Source: Iodidimonas muriae
GTDB lineage: Bacteria > Pseudomonadota > Alphaproteobacteria > Sphingomonadales > Rhodothalassiaceae
NCBI RefSeq assembly: GCF_014647255.1
Contig: NZ_BMOV01000006.1
Coordinates: 172,198-236,197 of the forward strand
Direction: 5' to 3'
DNA: 64,000 nt
Shown here: piece by piece, positions 27,503 through 37,749 of the stretch
Layout: the number at the start of each line of letters is the position of its first letter
How positions within the stretch are numbered: position 1 is the stretch's first letter
Made by a program: the position numbers and the translations under genes
The notes under the pieces: model-generated
Databases searched by the model: none
Told to the model about the DNA's origin: nothing
What the model saw: only the letters and a program-made list of their open reading frames with translations

Positions 27503-28813
27503 TCAGCGTTTGTCCATGGGGATATAATCCCGCCGCGTTGCGCCTGTATAAAGCTGACGTGGGCGGCCAATGCGCTGAACCGGGTCCGAAATCATTTCGT
27601 TCCACTGCGCCACCCAGCCAACGGTGCGGGCTACGGCGAACAAGACCGTGAACATGGAGGTCGGGAAGCCCATGGCCGATAGAATGATGCCTGAATAGAA
27701 ATCCACATTGGGGTAGAGTTTCTTTTCGACGAAATATTCGTCTTCCAGAGCAATTTTCTCAAGTTCTCGTGCTACATCAAAAAGTGGGTTCTTGATGTTA
27801 AGTTCATTGAGAACCTCATGGGCGGTTTTACGCAAAACCGTCGCCCGCGGATCGTAATTCTTATAAACCCGATGACCAAAGCCCATCAGGCGGAAGGGAT
27901 CGTTCTTGTCTTTGGCACGTTCAATATATTCCGGGATACGGTCTGGCGTACCAATTTCTTCCAGCATTTTCAGAGCAGCTTCATTGGCGCCACCATGAGC
28001 GGGGCCCCAAAGGCAGGCGCAGCCGGCAGAAATACAGGCAAAGGGATTGGCGCCAGAAGAACCGGCCAACCGGACCGTGGAGGTGGAGGCATTTTGTTCA
28101 TGATCCGCATGCAGCGTGAAGATCATATCCATTGCCCGTTCCAAGGTTGGGCTGACTTTGTATGTTTCACATGGCACGGAGAACATCATATGCAGGAAAT
28201 TGCCCGCATAAGACAAATCGTTCCGGGGATAGCTAAAGGGTTGGCCCACAGAATATTTATAGGCCATCGCCGCAATGGTCGGAATTTTTGCGATCATGCG
28301 ATAGCTGGCAATAATCCGCTGACGCTCGTCGGAGATGTCTGTGCTGTCATGATAGAAGGCCGCCAGGGCGCCAACCACGCCCACCATGATGGCCATTGGA
28401 TGGGCATCGCGGCGGAAGCCACTGAAAAAGTGGTTCAACTGCTCATGCACCATCGTGTGATAGGTGATGTCGTGCATGAATGTGTCTTTTTGCTCTTTCG
28501 TTGGCAATTCGCCATTCAAAAGCAGATAAGACACTTCCATGAAATCGCTGTTCTGGGCCAATTGCTCGATCGGATATCCACGATAGAGCAATTCACCTTT
28601 GTCCCCGTCGATATAGGTGATCTTTGATTCGCAGCTCGCCGTTGAGGTGAAAGCCGGATCATAGGTGAACTTCCCGGTTTTGGCGTACAGCTTCCTGATA
28701 TCAATGACCTCTGGGCCGACTGTCCCGGACTTGAGCGGCAGTTCGATGCCCACACCTTCACCATTCAGCGAAAGAGAGGGGCCTTGTGTGCCTTGAGCGG
28801 AATTCTTGCTCAT
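27503..28813 (-). CDS. gltA: Citrate synthase
   Basis: Condenses oxaloacetate and acetyl-CoA, the entry step of the citric acid cycle. The 436 residues match the type II hexameric, NADH-sensitive group found in Gram-negatives, with an N-terminal beta domain ([23 protein letters not shown]) and the catalytic triad His in DHEQNAS, His in [14 protein letters not shown] and Asp in the NVDFYSG region. The start is preceded by AAGGAG. Downstream on the same strand lies its terminator, so it may be monocistronic or follow gltX. Confidence 0.97.
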   Translation of the reverse strand: MSKNSAQGTQGPSLSLNGEGVGIELPLKSGTVGPEVIDIRKLYAKTGKFTYDPAFTSTASCESKITYIDGDKGELLYRGYPIEQLAQNSDFMEVSYLLLNGELPTKEQKDTFMHDITYHTMVHEQLNHFFSGFRRDAHPMAIMVGVVGALAAFYHDSTDISDERQRIIASYRMIAKIPTIAAMAYKYSVGQPFSYPRNDLSYAGNFLHMMFSVPCETYKVSPTLERAMDMIFTLHADHEQNASTSTVRLAGSSGANPFACISAGCACLWGPAHGGANEAALKMLEEIGTPDRIPEYIERAKDKNDPFRLMGFGHRVYKNYDPRATVLRKTAHEVLNELNIKNPLFDVARELEKIALEDEYFVEKKLYPNVDFYSGIILSAMGFPTSMFTVLFAVARTVGWVAQWNEMISDPVQRIGRPRQLYTGATRRDYIPMDKR

Positions 28814-28863
28814 AGGGAATTTCTCCTTACCCTAGACTGCTACCGATTTGGAGCGTTGCGATT

Positions 28864-28879
28864 TTGGCAGAATTGCCAA
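28864..28879. promoter_or_regulatory. Inverted repeat upstream of gltA
   Basis: TTGGCA-GAAT-TGCCAA is a perfect dyad of six bases per arm, lying about 50 bases ahead of the gltA start and just after the gltX stop. It could be an operator. No regulator is identifiable from this alone. Confidence 0.3.
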
Positions 28880-28897
28880 TCGACACATGGTCTTCTC

Positions 28898-30316
28898 TTA
28901 AAGAGACGACTGGTCGTGCAAACGCCCCAAACTTTCATCACGCCCAAGCACTTCCAAAACGTCGAAAATGCCGGGCGAAACATTGCTTCCCGTAAGTGCT
29001 GCGCGCATGGGCTGCGCAACCTTACCCAATTTTATATCTGCGGATCGTGCGAAGTCTTGAACGGCACTTTCCAGGCTTGATGCCGTCCAATCCTCTACAG
29101 CTTCCAATCGTTGTGCGACAGATGCGAGAACGGCCCGTGAGGCGTCATCCAGAATTTTTGTCGCCTTGTCATTCATTTCAAGCGGACGGGACTTGAAAAG
29201 GAAGTGAGCGCTTTCACCCAACTCGACGAGTGTTTTGGCCCGCTCTTTCAATCCCGGCATGGCTTTGGTCAGCACAGCCTTGTCCGCATCATCAAATGCG
29301 CGGTTAAAATGCGCGGCAAGCAATGGCTCTGTCAATTCAACAAGATGTTCATTGTTTGCTTCACGGATATAGTGTCCATTGAAGTTTGCCAACTTCTTGA
29401 AATCGAAGCGCGCTGCCCCTTTGCCGATGCCTTCAAGGGAAAACAGGCGAATGGCTTCTTCGGTGGACAAAAGCTCCGTGTCCCCATGGCCCCAGCCAAG
29501 GCGCAGCAGATAATTTCTCAAGGCTTCGGGCAGATACCCCATATCGCGGTACGCATCGACGCCCAAGGCTCCATGACGTTTGGACAGCTTTTTACCGTCC
29601 GCGCCATGAATCAGCGGAATATGCGCATAAATCGGTGGCTCCCAGCCCATAGCGCGAACAAGCTGAACCTGTCGGAAGGCATTGGTGAGATGGTCGTCAC
29701 CACGAATGACATGGGTAACACCCATATCGAAGTCATCCACAACCACCGACAACATATAGGTGGGCGAACCGTCTGAGCGCAAAAGCACCATGTCGTCCAA
29801 TTCATCGTTGGAAACACGCACGCGCCCTTGAACCTGGTCTTCAATCACTGTTTCGCCAGCGCGCGGCGCCTTGAAACGCACCACAAAGCTGCCATCTTGC
29901 GGAGCATCGTCCGGTTGTTTATCGCGCCACGGACTATCAAAGCGCAAAGACTTACCCGCAGCCCGGGCGGCTTCGCGGGCGGCTTGCACCTCTTCCTGGC
30001 TGGCAAAGCAGCGATAGGCATGGCCCGATTCCAGCAAGCTCTTGGCGACCTCGCGGTGGCGGTCGGCCCGTGAGGCCTGAGATACCGCATCCCCATCCCA
30101 ATCAAGGCCCAGCCATTTCATGCCATCAAGGATCGCTTCTATGGCTTCATCGGTGGAGCGTTTGCGGTCGGTATCTTCGATTCGCAACAAGAATTTGCCC
30201 TGATGATGGCGGGCAAATAACCAGTTAAACAATGCGGTTCTGGCACCACCAATATGCAAAAAGCCGGTGGGAGACGGCGCAAAACGAGTCACAACAGGCG
30301 TGGAGGGGGAACCCAT
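28898..30316 (-). CDS. gltX: Glutamate--tRNA ligase
   Basis: Class I synthetase charging tRNA-Glu, and possibly tRNA-Gln, in the indirect pathway. 472 residues with the HIGH-type motif [17 protein letters not shown] at the N-terminus, and the KMSKS-type loop KKLSKRHG near 245. The C-terminal all-helical anticodon-binding domain ends shortly after [14 protein letters not shown] sequence. ATG at 30316 was chosen; TTG three codons upstream is the only alternative and has no better site. Confidence 0.97.
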   Translation of the reverse strand: MGSPSTPVVTRFAPSPTGFLHIGGARTALFNWLFARHHQGKFLLRIEDTDRKRSTDEAIEAILDGMKWLGLDWDGDAVSQASRADRHREVAKSLLESGHAYRCFASQEEVQAAREAARAAGKSLRFDSPWRDKQPDDAPQDGSFVVRFKAPRAGETVIEDQVQGRVRVSNDELDDMVLLRSDGSPTYMLSVVVDDFDMGVTHVIRGDDHLTNAFRQVQLVRAMGWEPPIYAHIPLIHGADGKKLSKRHGALGVDAYRDMGYLPEALRNYLLRLGWGHGDTELLSTEEAIRLFSLEGIGKGAARFDFKKLANFNGHYIREANNEHLVELTEPLLAAHFNRAFDDADKAVLTKAMPGLKERAKTLVELGESAHFLFKSRPLEMNDKATKILDDASRAVLASVAQRLEAVEDWTASSLESAVQDFARSADIKLGKVAQPMRAALTGSNVSPGIFDVLEVLGRDESLGRLHDQSSL

Positions 30317-30445
30317 GCTCTTCAAAATCTCTCATATTTGGTTAGACTAACAGACAGATACGTTGCAGGCTGCACAGATCCGCATCCACCCCAAGGCTGA
30401 ACGCTGACATGCGACCGCGTGGCCTTCTAGCACATTGATTGCAAA

Positions 30446-32578
30446 GTGACAAAGAGCCCTGTCCATATCGCTGTATCGCGCGCCGTCGATCACGTGGCAG
30501 GCTTCTCTCATCCACTTGAAATTAAAAGAATTTTAGAAGAATCCATTCTTTCGGAACGAGAGCATTGGCTGTTATGGACGCCGGTGTTTTTGGCTTTGGG
30601 AATCGGCGGATATTTCCTTTTGCCCATTGAACCGCCCGGTTTGGTCGTCATTTTGGGCCTGTGCGTGGCATTTGCCGCTGTGGTTTTAAGCCAATCCGGC
30701 ATCAGGCTCTCCTTCATTGCCCTTATGATCTTTATGAGCGGCCTTGGCCTTGCCCAATGGCGCAATGACAGGGTTGCTGCCCCGCAAATCATTGATGGAT
30801 CACATCGTTTTTCGGTGGAAGGCACTGTGAAAGCCGTGGAGCCACAAGATAATGGCCATGTGCGGATTTTGTTGGACGCCTTAAAGATAAAAACGCTGGC
30901 TCTTGAGGACACGCCGCAGCGCGTGCGCATTACGGTTCGCACAGATAGCCATGATGTGACCGCAGGGGACCGCGTTTCCCTGCGGGCGATTTTGTCCCCT
31001 CCGCCTGATCCCGTTGCCCCTTATGCCTTCGATTTTGCCCGCGATTCGTGGTTCAAGCGCATTGGTGGCGTGGGGTTTGCCGTTACGGATCTTGCGATTC
31101 TGGAAAGGCCCAACACGCGTAGCCTCACCAATTGGGTGAATGGATTGCGTCAATATATCGCCCATCGGACCACAATGCGGCTGGACAATGGGGCAGGGGG
31201 AATTGCGGCAGCTTTGCTTACCGGCTTGCGCGGCTATATGGCGGAAGATGATGTGGAAGCTATGCGTATAGCGGGATTGGCTCATCTTTTGGCCATTTCC
31301 GGCTTGCATCTTGGGCTTGTGGCCAGCACGGCCTTTTTTCTGATTCGTCTGGGTGCCGCCGCCATTCCGGCCATCGCCCTGCGCTTTGATACAAGGAAGG
31401 CCGCCGCCATGATGGCGTGGCTGGTGGCTTTTGCGTATTTTTGGCTGGCCGGGGCCACCATTCCCACCCAACGCGCGTTCTTGATGATCAGCATTGTTTT
31501 GCTGGCTTTGCTGATAGGACGGCAGCCCATTTCTTTGCGTGTGGTGGCGTTATCGGCCTTGGTGATTTTAGTCGCTACGCCAGAGGCATTGCTGTCGGTC
31601 AGTTTTCAAATGTCTTTTGCTGCCGTCACCGCCCTTGTGGCGGCTTATGAGGTGCTGGCTCCCAAGCTTGCCCCTTGGCGTCGACGGGCAGGGCTTGGCA
31701 AGCGGATGGCTTTGTATTTTCTTGGAGTGGTTTTAACGACCCTGATTGCCGAAGCCGCTATTGCTCCTTTTTCCGCCTATCATTTCAATCAGCTGACCAG
31801 CTATGGCCTGATTGCCAATCTGGTAGCCGTTCCGTTGATGGCCTTTGTGGTGATGCCTTTGGGATTATTGGCTTTGTTGCTGATGCCCTTTGGGGTGGAT
31901 GGGCCGGTATTGGACCTTATGGGCCTTGCCATTTCCGGGATTTTGAGCACCGCTCATCAGGTTTCAGGCTTTCCCGGCGCGGAAATCGTCGTGCGGAGCG
32001 TTCCAGCCTTTGTCCCGATGCTTTTCACCCTTGGTGTCTTATGCCTAGCATTATGGAAGACACGGCCTCTTCGGCTGCTGGCCGTGCCGTTTTTTTGTGG
32101 CGCGGTGGCCATTCTGGCCGCCAGCAAGCCCCCCGATCTGTTGATCAGCCGCGATGCGGATTTGTTCGCCGCCCGTACATCTGATGGTCTGGCGGTTTCA
32201 ACCATGAGCAAAGCCCGATATAGCCGCGAGCAATGGACGGCGATGATCGGTGCCTCATCGGTTTATTTGTGGAGCACCAGCACCATGAACAAGCCCCCGC
32301 CGGTTCGTTGCGATCGATTTGGGTGTAGCCTTGGGGAGGCGCCACACAGGATCAGCTTTGCATTTACCCCTGAAGCACTGCGCGAAGACTGCCAAACCGC
32401 AACGCTTTTAATTGCGGCCATTCCGGTGCGCCAGAATTGCCCCGCACCATCCAAAATCATCGACCGCTTCGATGTGTGGCGCGATGGAGCTTATGCCCTG
32501 TGGATTAATGGCGATGACATCAAAAGCCGGTCCGTTCGCCAAGTGCGCGGCCAACGCCCTTGGGTGCAAAACCGGTGA
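30446..32578 (+). CDS. comEC: ComEC/Rec2 family protein
   Basis: Inner-membrane channel family used to import single-stranded DNA during natural transformation. 710 residues: two N-terminal hydrophobic helices, a soluble OB-like region (DUF4131) near 100-200, then the multi-pass Competence domain with the conserved GLRGYMAEDDVEAMRIAGLAHLLAISGLHLGL stretch and several later helices. The last 120 residues contain a PxRCDRFGCSL-type Cys segment but no metallo-beta-lactamase domain with an HxHxDH motif, so this is the short form common in alphaproteobacteria. Start uncertain: M at 30446 is preceded by little Shine-Dalgarno sequence. Confidence 0.9.
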   Translation: MTKSPVHIAVSRAVDHVAGFSHPLEIKRILEESILSEREHWLLWTPVFLALGIGGYFLLPIEPPGLVVILGLCVAFAAVVLSQSGIRLSFIALMIFMSGLGLAQWRNDRVAAPQIIDGSHRFSVEGTVKAVEPQDNGHVRILLDALKIKTLALEDTPQRVRITVRTDSHDVTAGDRVSLRAILSPPPDPVAPYAFDFARDSWFKRIGGVGFAVTDLAILERPNTRSLTNWVNGLRQYIAHRTTMRLDNGAGGIAAALLTGLRGYMAEDDVEAMRIAGLAHLLAISGLHLGLVASTAFFLIRLGAAAIPAIALRFDTRKAAAMMAWLVAFAYFWLAGATIPTQRAFLMISIVLLALLIGRQPISLRVVALSALVILVATPEALLSVSFQMSFAAVTALVAAYEVLAPKLAPWRRRAGLGKRMALYFLGVVLTTLIAEAAIAPFSAYHFNQLTSYGLIANLVAVPLMAFVVMPLGLLALLLMPFGVDGPVLDLMGLAISGILSTAHQVSGFPGAEIVVRSVPAFVPMLFTLGVLCLALWKTRPLRLLAVPFFCGAVAILAASKPPDLLISRDADLFAARTSDGLAVSTMSKARYSREQWTAMIGASSVYLWSTSTMNKPPPVRCDRFGCSLGEAPHRISFAFTPEALREDCQTATLLIAAIPVRQNCPAPSKIIDRFDVWRDGAYALWINGDDIKSRSVRQVRGQRPWVQNR

Positions 32579-32646
32579 TTTTTATAGCCTATAGGCCAAG
32601 TCCGTGTGGCGGGAAAGATTTGGTGCGTTGCAAAGAAGCATTGAAG

Positions 32647-32666
32647 TCAGGGCATATAAGCCCTGA
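32647..32666. terminator. Hairpin between comEC and lexA
   Basis: TCAGGGC and GCCCTGA form a perfect seven-base stem with a six-base loop between the convergent comEC and lexA. There is no T tract, so it may work only as a weak or Rho-assisted stop. Confidence 0.45.
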
Positions 32667-32683
32667 TGCCACATTATGATCGC

Positions 32684-33391
32684 TTAATATCGGCGCAAAA
32701 GACCCACAAGGCGGCCTTGGATTTTCACCCGCTCTGCCGCTAAACGCTGGGTTTTATGGCTGGCATTCGAGGGGATCAATTCCACATCGCGGCCAGCGCG
32801 GCGCAAGGTTTTGAGCGTGGCTTCCTGATCGTCCACCAAGGCAACCACGATTTCACCATCCTGAGCGCTTTCACAGCCCTTGATCACCACCGTATCGCCA
32901 TCCATGATACCGCTTTCGATCATGCTGTCGCCATCGACGGTCAGTGCGAAATGGTCGCCGGTTCCGAACATGCTTTGCGGTACGGTGATATAGCTGTCTA
33001 CAGCCTCTAATGCCTCGATGGGTGTTCCTGCAGCGATGCGCCCATGAAGGGGAATATCCACCTGATCCGATGCGGGCGACTGATCCCGGCCATGGGAAGG
33101 CTGTGCTTCCGGCTTTGCAGGAGCACTAAACGGCACCACATTGGCCGATGTCTGTGTATTGCCAGCATCGCCAATGCCATCGGGCATGCGCACAATGTCC
33201 AATGCGCGAGCTTTGTTGGGTAAACGACGGATAAAACCGCGCTCTTCCAATGCGGTAATCAGGCGATGAATGCCGGATTTCGATTTCAGGCCCAAAGCAT
33301 CCTTCATTTCATCGAAAGAAGGCGAAACGCCATCCGCCGACAAGCGGCTATGGATGAACAAAAGAAGCTGGTGCTGTTTGGCTGTAAGCAT
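32684..33391 (-). CDS. lexA: LexA repressor
   Basis: SOS-response repressor with self-cleavage, 235 residues. The N-terminal winged helix-turn-helix covers about residues 1-65. The autocleavage site is Ala121-Gly122 in [10 protein letters not shown], the catalytic serine is Ser156 in GDSMIESGI and the lysine is Lys194 in ATLKTLRR, so the protease is intact. The linker between domains, near residues 70-110, is longer than in E. coli, as in other alphaproteobacteria. A perfect alphaproteobacterial LexA box lies about 27 bases upstream, so it is probably autoregulated. Confidence 0.97.
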   Translation of the reverse strand: MLTAKQHQLLLFIHSRLSADGVSPSFDEMKDALGLKSKSGIHRLITALEERGFIRRLPNKARALDIVRMPDGIGDAGNTQTSANVVPFSAPAKPEAQPSHGRDQSPASDQVDIPLHGRIAAGTPIEALEAVDSYITVPQSMFGTGDHFALTVDGDSMIESGIMDGDTVVIKGCESAQDGEIVVALVDDQEATLKTLRRAGRDVELIPSNASHKTQRLAAERVKIQGRLVGLLRRY

Positions 33392-33417
33392 TGGATGCGC
33401 CCCGTGTTTCTGTTATG

Positions 33418-33432
33418 TTCTATATTAGTTCA
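33418..33432. promoter_or_regulatory. LexA box (GTTC-N7-GTTC) at the lexA promoter
   Basis: GTTCTATATTAGTTC matches the alphaproteobacterial SOS operator GTTC-N7-GTTC exactly. It lies between the lexA start and the moeA stop. The overlapping dyad GTTCACGGGAAC at 33429-33440 shares the second half-site. LexA autoregulation is expected. Confidence 0.88.
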
Positions 33433-33445
33433 CGGGAACATCCTG

Positions 33446-34657
33446 TCAAGAACCAATGCTTGCATCCAAAAGCAGGGCTTCTGCCTTGTCTCCAGCTTGG
33501 GACTTTGGGGCAAAAGGTGGGCGGATAATCAGGGCATCGGCATTGGCAAACCCGCTCAATATGCTGCTGTCTTGCTGAGGGAAAGGGGTGGCACACAGGC
33601 CATTATTTCCAGCTTCCAAACTGGCGCGCAAATAGGCTTCACGGGGGCCGTTTTCCGGTAAAGCTGCGCCCAATATTGCCGGCAAACGCAGGGGCATACG
33701 GGGCGAGCGGCCCGATAGCCGGTCAATGGCAGGTCCCATGAACAACAATGCGCACACAAGGGCGGACACCGGGTTTCCCGGAAGCCCCAGCATAGCCGTC
33801 GCACCAAGCCGCCCAAAAATCATCGGCTTGCCGGGACGCATGGCAATCTTCCAGAAATCGAGCGCCAAGCCTTCTTTGCCAAAGGCATCGCGCACCAGAT
33901 CATAATCCCCGACGCTGGCCCCGCCTATGGTCACCAGCATATCGCAGCCTTTGGCCGCATTTGCTGCGGCTTTCAATGCCTCGTGCCGATCCTTGGCGAT
34001 GTCCAGAGAGTGCACAACGCCGCCGCGCGCACGGATCATGGCGGAAAGCGCCGGGCCCACGGCATCGATAATGCCGTCACGCCCCAAAGGCTCACCGGGT
34101 CGCACCAGTTCATCGCCCGTGGAAAGAAGGGCAATCCGCGGTTTTCGTACCACCGATAGCCAAGGCACATTGGCCGCAGCGGCAAGGGCGATATGACGTG
34201 GCTCCAGGCCTGTCCCTGCCTCAAGCACCCTGTCGCCTTCGTTAAAATCGATCCCGGCCCGGCGGATATGGTCGCCCATGGCCACCTTATGCAGCACCTG
34301 CACCGACTGGTCTGTCTTCTTTTCGGTATTTTCCTGAATGACCACCGCATCGGCCCCTTCAGGCAGGGGAGCACCGGTGAAAATCCGCACAGCTTGTCCG
34401 GGTTCCACGGCTTTATCATAGCCCAATCCGGCACGGGATTCCCCAATGACTGTCAGGCTTGCTGGCAGCACCGCACATTCTGTACTGCGGACGGCATAAC
34501 CGTCCATGGCGGAAAAATCTGCGGGCGGCTGGGTGCGGCGGGCAATCACAGGTGCGGATAATACACGTCCTGCCGCTGCACTGAGTGCCACCACTTCTTC
34601 TCCCACAGGGGAAAGGGCGGAAAGAATACGGGTGCGCGCGTCTTCAACGGATAACAT
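33446..34657 (-). CDS. moeA: Molybdopterin molybdenumtransferase
   Basis: Inserts molybdate into adenylylated molybdopterin to make the molybdenum cofactor. 403 residues, full length. MoeA features are visible: PPADFSAMDGYAVRS near 41-55, VVIQENTEKK, and the MPT-binding TIGGASVGDYDLVRDAF followed by MRPGKPMIFG and GLPGNPVSALV. Its start codon overlaps the moaC stop (ATGA), as last gene of the trpG-trpD-trpC-moaC-moeA operon. The enzymes using Moco are not in this window. Confidence 0.96.
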   Translation of the reverse strand: MLSVEDARTRILSALSPVGEEVVALSAAAGRVLSAPVIARRTQPPADFSAMDGYAVRSTECAVLPASLTVIGESRAGLGYDKAVEPGQAVRIFTGAPLPEGADAVVIQENTEKKTDQSVQVLHKVAMGDHIRRAGIDFNEGDRVLEAGTGLEPRHIALAAAANVPWLSVVRKPRIALLSTGDELVRPGEPLGRDGIIDAVGPALSAMIRARGGVVHSLDIAKDRHEALKAAANAAKGCDMLVTIGGASVGDYDLVRDAFGKEGLALDFWKIAMRPGKPMIFGRLGATAMLGLPGNPVSALVCALLFMGPAIDRLSGRSPRMPLRLPAILGAALPENGPREAYLRASLEAGNNGLCATPFPQQDSSILSGFANADALIIRPPFAPKSQAGDKAEALLLDASIGS

Positions 34658-35163
34658 CAGGCTGTCTCGTGATAATCGCCAGAAGCCCCGCCTTCTTTGC
34701 TGACAAGGCGGATTTGGCCAATATGCATGCTGCGTTCCACAGCCTTCGCCATATCATAAAGGGTCAGGGCCGCAACGCTTACCGCTGTCAGGGCTTCCAT
34801 TTCAACACCGGTCCGCTCGCATGTGGAGACAGTCGCGGTAATGTCGATCCCTTCGGCGCATGCTTTGAAGTCTACGCGAATAGCGCTTAAGGACAAAGGA
34901 TGGCACAGCGGCACCAGATCCGCCGTGCGCTTTGCAGCCATGATCCCCGCGATCCGGGCGGTGGCCAACGCATCGCCTTTTTTTAAGGCCGAGGCCATCA
35001 CCAGATCCCGTGTGGCTGCCGTCATTTCAATCACACCTTTGGCCGTGGCCTTGCGGGTTGTGACCGGTTTTTGCGACACGTCCACCATATGGGCGGCGCC
35101 TTTTTCATCCAGATGGGTCAAGCGCGTCCCTTTGCCTTTGGGGCTTTGTGGGTCTGTGCTCAT
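34657..35163 (-). CDS. moaC: Cyclic pyranopterin monophosphate synthase
   Basis: With MoaA makes cyclic pyranopterin monophosphate, the first molybdenum cofactor intermediate. 168 residues. The MoaC signature stretch [34 protein letters not shown] is present, with the [14 protein letters not shown] [27 protein letters not shown]. It overlaps trpC upstream and moeA downstream by ATGA, so synthesis of tryptophan and Moco enzymes is coupled at translation. This pairing is seen in other alphaproteobacteria; no functional link is evident. Confidence 0.96.
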   Translation of the reverse strand: MSTDPQSPKGKGTRLTHLDEKGAAHMVDVSQKPVTTRKATAKGVIEMTAATRDLVMASALKKGDALATARIAGIMAAKRTADLVPLCHPLSLSAIRVDFKACAEGIDITATVSTCERTGVEMEALTAVSVAALTLYDMAKAVERSMHIGQIRLVSKEGGASGDYHETA

Positions 35164-35957
35164 GCGGTTTCCCCAAGCAATTGGCGGGTGGCGACAGTCA
35201 CATCCTGTTGCCGCATCAAGGATTCACCGATCAGGAAAGTGTTTACCCCCACATCCGCGCAGCGATCCAGATCATCTTTGGTGAAGAGGCCGGATTCCGC
35301 GACCACCAGCCGGTCTTCTGGAATATCCTGAGCCAAATCGATCGTTGTCTGAAGATCCACCTTCAAGGTCTTGAGATTGCGGTTGTTTATCCCGATCATC
35401 CTAGACGGAATATTCAAGGCCATTTCCAGTTCCGAGCGGTCATGAATCTCGACCAGAATATCCATATCCAAAGATAAGGCCGCCTGTGCCAAATCGTCGG
35501 CCTGGGCAGGATCAAGCGCCGCCATGATCAGCAAGATACAATCCGCCCCCAAGGCCCGTGCCTCTGTTACCTGATAGGGATCAAGCATGAAATCTTTGCG
35601 CAAGACCGGCAAGCTGCAGGCATTACGGGCGCTGACGAGATAGTCATCGCAGCCCATGAAATATGGTTCGTCCGTCAAGACCGACAGGCAGCTTGCGCCT
35701 CCGGCCTGATAAGCACGGGCAAGCTGGGCCGGATCGAAATCGGCGCGGATCAGGCCCTTGGAAGGGCTGGCCATTTTTATTTCGCAAATCAGGCCGGTGC
35801 GGCCAGCGCTATAGGTGCTCATCAAGGCATCGAAAAAGCCCCGGGGCGGCAAGCCATTACGGATGCGGGCTTCCAGATCGGCCAAAGAAACCGTTTCCTT
35901 ACAACGCGCAATATGCTGGCGTTTATCCTTGCAAATGCGGGTCAAGACATCAGACAT
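35160..35957 (-). CDS. trpC: Indole-3-glycerol phosphate synthase
   Basis: Cyclises CdRP to indole-3-glycerol phosphate. A TIM-barrel enzyme of 265 residues. [18 protein letters not shown] near 65-82 carries the catalytic Lys and Ser, and [25 protein letters not shown], with the second Lys, lies near 122-146; [11 protein letters not shown] and the closing VAESGL are present. The start MSDVLTRIC is chosen since the extra 13 residues upstream look unlike the family. It overlaps trpD by 8 bases. Confidence 0.96.
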   Translation of the reverse strand: MSDVLTRICKDKRQHIARCKETVSLADLEARIRNGLPPRGFFDALMSTYSAGRTGLICEIKMASPSKGLIRADFDPAQLARAYQAGGASCLSVLTDEPYFMGCDDYLVSARNACSLPVLRKDFMLDPYQVTEARALGADCILLIMAALDPAQADDLAQAALSLDMDILVEIHDRSELEMALNIPSRMIGINNRNLKTLKVDLQTTIDLAQDIPEDRLVVAESGLFTKDDLDRCADVGVNTFLIGESLMRQQDVTVATRQLLGETA

Positions 35958-36984
35958 GCGCGGTTTCGCCCTTTGTAAAAGCTGCCCATTGAGCAAGACG
36001 GTCTTGCGCCTTTCCGCTATCGATTACGGAGGCCGCGAGAGCCACACCCTCTGCCAAAGTGTCAACGTGATCGCCCACCAGCAAAGCAGCGCCTGCATTG
36101 AGCAAAACAATATCACGATAGGCCGATGGCTCCCCACGCAAAACGGTGTGCAAGGCCTGTGCGTTATAAGCGGCATTGCCGCCCTTCAAGGCATCAAGGG
36201 AATGGCGGCGTAGCCCCACATCTTCGGGGCGCACAGTAAAGCGGCTGAGCGTACCATCTTTGAAACAGGCCACCATGCTTTCGCCGGTGACGGTCAGTTC
36301 ATCAAGGCCATCGCTGCCATGCACCACCCACACATGGTGCGAGCCCAAAAGGCCCAAGGTTTTGGCCATGGGCTCCAGCCAGCGAGCATCATAAACGCCG
36401 ATCAACTGCCGTTTCGCCCCGGCAGGGTTGGTCAATGGCCCCAAAATATTAAAGATGGTGCGCATGCCCAAGGCTTTGCGAACCGGAGCCACATGGCGCA
36501 TGGCCCCGTGATGGCGTGGGGCCAGCAAGAAACAGATGCCTAGCTGGTCAAGGGATTCCTGAACCCGCTCCACAGGGCCGTCCACACACACCCCAAGCTG
36601 TTCCAGCACATCGCAAGAGCCGGATTTGGACGACACCGCCCGATTGCCATGCTTTGCCACAGGAATACCCGCCGCCGCCGCAACGATCGCCGCCGCCGTG
36701 GAAATATTATAGGTGCCAAGACCATCACCCCCGGTGCCACAGGTATCCACCGCCTTGTCTGGTGCCGATAAGGGCAGGGCATGGGCGCGCATGGCATCGG
36801 CCCCGCCAGCAATTTCCTCGACACTTTCGCCGCGCGTTTTCAAGGCCACCAGAAAAGCCGCGATCTCGATATCGCTGGCTGCTCCCGACATGATGAACAA
36901 GAACGCCTCGCGTGCCTCTTCCCGGTTAAGAGACTGCCCTTCGGCAACTCTCTCGATATATGATTTAAACATCGTCATGGTCAC
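35950..36984 (-). CDS. trpD: Anthranilate phosphoribosyltransferase
   Basis: Transfers the phosphoribosyl group of PRPP to anthranilate. 344 residues. [22 protein letters not shown] near 82-103 is the PRPP site, then [21 protein letters not shown] and [22 protein letters not shown] are conserved. The possible starts are GTG at 36984, overlapping the trpG stop, or the ATG codons at 36978 and 36972. Part of the coupled operon with trpG upstream and trpC downstream. Confidence 0.96.
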   Translation of the reverse strand: MTMTMFKSYIERVAEGQSLNREEAREAFLFIMSGAASDIEIAAFLVALKTRGESVEEIAGGADAMRAHALPLSAPDKAVDTCGTGGDGLGTYNISTAAAIVAAAAGIPVAKHGNRAVSSKSGSCDVLEQLGVCVDGPVERVQESLDQLGICFLLAPRHHGAMRHVAPVRKALGMRTIFNILGPLTNPAGAKRQLIGVYDARWLEPMAKTLGLLGSHHVWVVHGSDGLDELTVTGESMVACFKDGTLSRFTVRPEDVGLRRHSLDALKGGNAAYNAQALHTVLRGEPSAYRDIVLLNAGAALLVGDHVDTLAEGVALAASVIDSGKAQDRLAQWAAFTKGETAHV

Positions 36985-37577
36985 GCAATTTGTAGGGCGG
37001 CATAAGCATTTGCAAGGGTGAGAAAATTCTCGAGAATTTTATGCCCATGCTCCGATGCGATGCTTTCAGGGTGAAATTGCACCCCGTGAACCGGATGCGT
37101 TTTGTGCTGTAAACCCATGATCAAGCCATCATCGGACCGCGCTGTGATCTCCAGATCTTCGGGGAAGCCATCTTCGGCAATCACCAAAGAATGATAGCGC
37201 GTGGCATTGAAAGGCGAGGGTAGGTCTTTGAATACGCCCGCACCATCATGGCGCATGGCGCTTACCTTGCCGTGCATCACCTTTGGTGCCCGCACCACCT
37301 TCCCGCCGAAGACTTCGCCAATGGCCTGATGGCCCAGACACACGCCCAAAATCGGAAGGCATGCTGCAGATTGGCGGATCAGGGCTTCGGTGATGCCCGC
37401 ATCTTTTGGCTCGCCGGGGCCGGGAGAGATAATAACGCCTTGCGGGCGGATTTTATCCAGAACATCCGAAACCGTCAGCGCATCATTGCGCACCACCTCG
37501 ACATCGGCCCCCAATTCACCAAGATAATGATACAAATTGAACGTGAAGCTGTCGTAATTATCGATCAAAAGATACAT
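36981..37577 (-). CDS. trpG: Anthranilate synthase glutaminase component
   Basis: Supplies ammonia from glutamine to TrpE. The 198 residues form a class I glutamine amidotransferase with the nucleophile in GVCLGHQAIGEVFG and the His-Glu pair in HPESIASEHG. The start at MYLLIDNYDSFTF is the family's usual one. First gene of the trpGDC-moaC-moeA operon. trpE is elsewhere, 1.4 kb away on the same strand, behind ppiD. Confidence 0.97.
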   Translation of the reverse strand: MYLLIDNYDSFTFNLYHYLGELGADVEVVRNDALTVSDVLDKIRPQGVIISPGPGEPKDAGITEALIRQSAACLPILGVCLGHQAIGEVFGGKVVRAPKVMHGKVSAMRHDGAGVFKDLPSPFNATRYHSLVIAEDGFPEDLEITARSDDGLIMGLQHKTHPVHGVQFHPESIASEHGHKILENFLTLANAYAALQIA

Positions 37578-37749
37578 TAATCTGACACTCTCTTTACGAT
37601 GAGCAGGGCCATCCTGCATGCCTTGCCGGCATATTTTGACAAAGCTATTCTATGGGCTGGTGCTTTACCAACGAAGTCTTTACCAGTCTCGGGTCAAATG
37701 AACCAGTAGGAAGAACGGCTGTTTTTCTCTTCCAAAAAATGGAAATTGT

